Assembly: GCA_009691815.1 (NCBI GenBank)
Contig: SIAL01000112.1
Span: 1-9,420 of the forward strand
Origin: Gemmataceae bacterium
Lineage (GTDB): Bacteria; Planctomycetota; Planctomycetia; Gemmatales; Gemmataceae
DNA: 9,420 bases
Reading direction: 5' to 3'
The notes beneath the pieces were generated by a model. The model saw only the letters and a program-made list of their open reading frames with translations. It was not told the origin of the DNA and did no database searches. This document shows, in pieces, positions 7,845 through 9,420 of the stretch (positions are counted from its first letter, which is position 1; each line of letters starts with the position of its first letter). Both the position numbers and the translations under genes were made by a program.

Positions 7845-8501
7845 ATGAAGAAGTTTGCAATTCTGGCAATGGCCACCATGATAACGGGGCTTTCCGCGTC
7901 AGAAGCTCTAGCCCAAGGGCGCCCGGGGCAGCCCGGTGGTGGCGGTGGTTTTGGCGGTGGAATCATGCAGATGATGGGCCGCTCAGGCAATAGCAGTGCA
8001 GCTGCGCTATTGTCCAACAAATCGGTTCAAGAGGAACTGAAACTTTCCGATGAAGATGCGAAAGAAATACTCAAAAAGTTTAATGATGAGTCGGACAACC
8101 TACTCACCAAAATCCTTGGTGAAAAAGCCAAACCGGGCCAAGTAGCCCGCCTTCAACAAATTCGCCACCAGCAAATGGGTTTTGGTGCGTTTCTTGATGC
8201 CGGCATCCAAAAAACCCTAAAGATGGATGAAGGCCAAACCAAGGAAGTAAAAGAAATTGCCGAGGACATGAAGAAAGAAACCGACGAAATGCGCAAAGAG
8301 ATGGGGACGGATTTCACCAAAATGCGCGAAATGATGACCAAAATCCAAGCTATGCAGAAGGATGCGGTTACCAAGGCCGTAGCCGTGCTCAAAGAAGATC
8401 AAAAGAAAGCTTGGGAAGGCATGACCGGCAAGACTTTCACCATGCGAAACGAGATTCCCGGTGGACAAGGAGGCAATCGCCCTCCCCGTCGTGACCAGTA
8501 A
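7845..8501 (+). CDS. Small secreted Gly/Met-rich alpha-helical protein, planctomycete type
   Basis: A 218-aa protein whose start at 7845 has TAAGGAG (7831-7837) 7 nt upstream. The signal peptide MKKFAILAMATMITGLSASEALA-Q is cleaved near residue 23. A glycine-rich segment (25-40) leads to a charged, helix-rich body. Two similar blocks about 60 residues apart, SVQEELKLSDEDAKEI (60-75) and GIQKTLKMDEGQTKEV (120-135), suggest an internal duplication. A third related element, VLKEDQKKAWEGMTGKTF (181-198), recalls the 'LT.EQ...W..L.G..F' ending common in Gemmata-type secreted proteins and loosely recalls Spy/CpxP-like LTxxQ repeats. The mature protein has no cysteine but about 14 methionines in roughly 195 residues, six of them between 149 and 170. 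The tail is Pro/Arg/Gly-rich. A chaperone-like or metal-related envelope role is possible, but nothing in the sequence fixes the function. It is the last gene before the terminator at 8525-8556. Confidence 0.88.
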   Translation: MKKFAILAMATMITGLSASEALAQGRPGQPGGGGGFGGGIMQMMGRSGNSSAAALLSNKSVQEELKLSDEDAKEILKKFNDESDNLLTKILGEKAKPGQVARLQQIRHQQMGFGAFLDAGIQKTLKMDEGQTKEVKEIAEDMKKETDEMRKEMGTDFTKMREMMTKIQAMQKDAVTKAVAVLKEDQKKAWEGMTGKTFTMRNEIPGGQGGNRPPRRDQ

Positions 8502-8524
8502 TCATTGAGGATCCTGTGATTTTC

Positions 8525-8556
8525 AAAAAGGCACCCATCAAAATGGGTGCCTTTTT
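8525..8556 (+). terminator. Rho-independent terminator
   Basis: A perfect 9-bp stem, GGCACCCAT (8530-8538) with ATGGGTGCC (8543-8551), is closed by a CAAA loop and followed by TTTTT (8552-8556). An AAAAA run (8525-8529) precedes the stem, so pairing can extend to 14 bp and the element could also work on the opposite strand. It starts 24 nt after the stop of the small secreted protein, closes the plus-strand unit and separates it from the NYN gene. Confidence 0.93.
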
Positions 8557-8568
8557 CATTGCCAAGGC

Positions 8569-8580
8569 GGAAATATTTCC
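8569..8580. promoter_or_regulatory. 12-bp perfect palindrome upstream of the NYN gene (candidate operator)
   Basis: GGAAATATTTCC is a perfect inverted repeat in the 65-nt gap between the terminator and the NYN gene, about 40 nt before the start codon. Its place would suit an operator or the AT-rich part of a promoter. A 12-bp palindrome is expected about twice by chance in a window this long, so only the position makes it notable. Confidence 0.25.
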
Positions 8581-8621
8581 CAAAACAACCCCAGATCTCA
8601 TGGATGGGGACGGTAATTCTA

Positions 8622-9420
8622 ATGGTTAATGACAGATCACTCGCCATATTCATCGATTTCGAAAACTTGGCATTGGGTTTTTCCAATCCACGGGACCGGT
8701 TCGACATCGAACGAGTTTTGAAAAGGTTGGTCGAAAAGAGAAAAATAGTTTGCAAAAAAGCGTATCCCGATTGGTCTCGATTCGCAGTGTATACAGGACC
8801 GCTCCATGAAGCCGCTATTGAGTTGATTGAGATTCCAAAACGAAGCCAATCCGGGAAAAATTCAGCCGATACTTGTCTTTGTGTGGATGCTATGAATCTT
8901 GCCTATTCCAAAGATCATATCAACACTTTTGTCATTGTTTCAGGGGATAGCAATTTTTCCCCATTGGTCAGTAAACTCAAGGAACTAGGCAAGCATGTCA
9001 TTGGCTTAGGGATGCAACCTTCCACTTCCGATTTGTTGCGGGATAATTGCGATGAATTCGTTTACTATGAGGGCCTACTACCCAAGGAACAAATATCACT
9101 GAAATTTGCCAGCCCCGTTCCTGACAACAAACGAAAAGTTTTTACCCTACTTTTGGAATCGCTTCTTGCCCTTCGGCGCGAAAACAAAGAGATTCTTTGG
9201 TCGTCCATTATTAAGGACACCATGAAGCGCAAAAAACCTTCTTTTAATGAGTCTTATCACGGATACAGGTCGTTTTACTATTTCTTGGAAGATGCTCAAA
9301 AGGCGGGAACCGTCAAATTGGAGACCGATTCAAGAAGTCGAACTTATAAGGTCGCCCTTTTCGGGGCGGACCTGGATAAACCTAGGCCGACTATTTCCTT
9401 GGAAACAGCGACTATTCCAT
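8622..9420 (+). CDS. NYN-domain (LabA/DUF88-like) protein with probable OST-HTH/LOTUS domain (partial, 3' end outside window)
   Basis: The reading frame is open from ATG 8622 to the window edge, 266 codons plus 1 nt, so the C-terminus is missing. The chosen start has GGGGACGG (8606-8613) 8 nt upstream. An in-frame ATG at 8604 would add six residues but lacks a ribosome binding site. Residues 6-150 match the NYN/PIN-like fold: LAIFIDFENLALG (7-19) with D12 and N15, KNSADTCLCVDAMNLAY (79-95) with D83 and D89, VIVSGDSNFSPLVSKLKELG (104-123) with D109, and a VIGLG strand after it. These acidic residues form the metal-binding site of the family, which includes ribonucleases acting on RNA. Residues about 170-245 (LLLESLLALRRENKEILWSS, then SFNESYHGYRSFYYFLEDAQ and a basic TYKV end) look like an OST-HTH/LOTUS winged helix, an RNA-binding module often fused to NYN. 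Predicted role: cytoplasmic RNA processing or decay. The target is unknown. No signal peptide is present, and the terminator upstream makes it a separate transcript. Confidence 0.85.
   Translation, partial: MVNDRSLAIFIDFENLALGFSNPRDRFDIERVLKRLVEKRKIVCKKAYPDWSRFAVYTGPLHEAAIELIEIPKRSQSGKNSADTCLCVDAMNLAYSKDHINTFVIVSGDSNFSPLVSKLKELGKHVIGLGMQPSTSDLLRDNCDEFVYYEGLLPKEQISLKFASPVPDNKRKVFTLLLESLLALRRENKEILWSSIIKDTMKRKKPSFNESYHGYRSFYYFLEDAQKAGTVKLETDSRSRTYKVALFGADLDKPRPTISLETATIP

Overview
The window most likely comes from a planctomycete of the Gemmata group (order Gemmatales). The strongest clue is the gene at 6901-7764, which matches the planctomycete-restricted family TIGR03009. It is supported by a small secreted Gly/Met-rich helical protein of a type common in these genomes and by a GT-C-like membrane protein with a TPR-like tail. 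Base composition looks close to 50% GC by eye, low for the best-known Gemmata species, so the genus stays open. No rRNA, tRNA, insertion sequence, CRISPR array or phage gene is visible. The window reads as ordinary chromosome.

Layout. (1) Positions 1-2876, minus strand: one long reading frame running off the left edge, with a polytopic membrane N-terminus and a large soluble C-terminus. (2) Positions 2877-3051: a divergent intergenic region with a start and ribosome binding site on each side. (3) Positions 3052-8501, plus strand: four genes in a row. They encode an exported thioredoxin/NHL-propeller protein of the NHLRC2 type, a DsbD-like transmembrane thiol:disulfide interchange protein, a TIGR03009 protein and a small secreted Met-rich helical protein. 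The first two are tightly coupled (8-nt gap). The other two follow after 115 and 80 nt with strong ribosome binding sites. (4) Positions 8525-8556: a textbook intrinsic terminator closing this unit. (5) From 8622 off the right edge: a NYN-domain ribonuclease-like gene with a probable OST-HTH/LOTUS C-terminal domain.

How the genes fit together. The DsbD-like protein has every cysteine pair needed to carry electrons from the cytoplasm across the membrane: CSESRC in the N-terminal domain, C308 and C422 in the membrane domain, and CSNC in the C-terminal thioredoxin domain. The adjoining exported NHL protein carries its own WTxCCINC thioredoxin site and is the obvious candidate redox partner. The last two genes encode exported proteins with one or no mature cysteine, so they are unlikely to be classic disulfide substrates. 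Their place in the unit may reflect shared cell-envelope expression.

Points worth a second look are the abrupt C-terminal end of the DsbD-like protein inside its thioredoxin fold, a marked excess of GGATCC sites, an ambiguous signal peptide (SPI or lipoprotein) on the TIGR03009 protein, and a 12-bp perfect palindrome in front of the NYN gene. I did not find a clearly new defence or mobile system.
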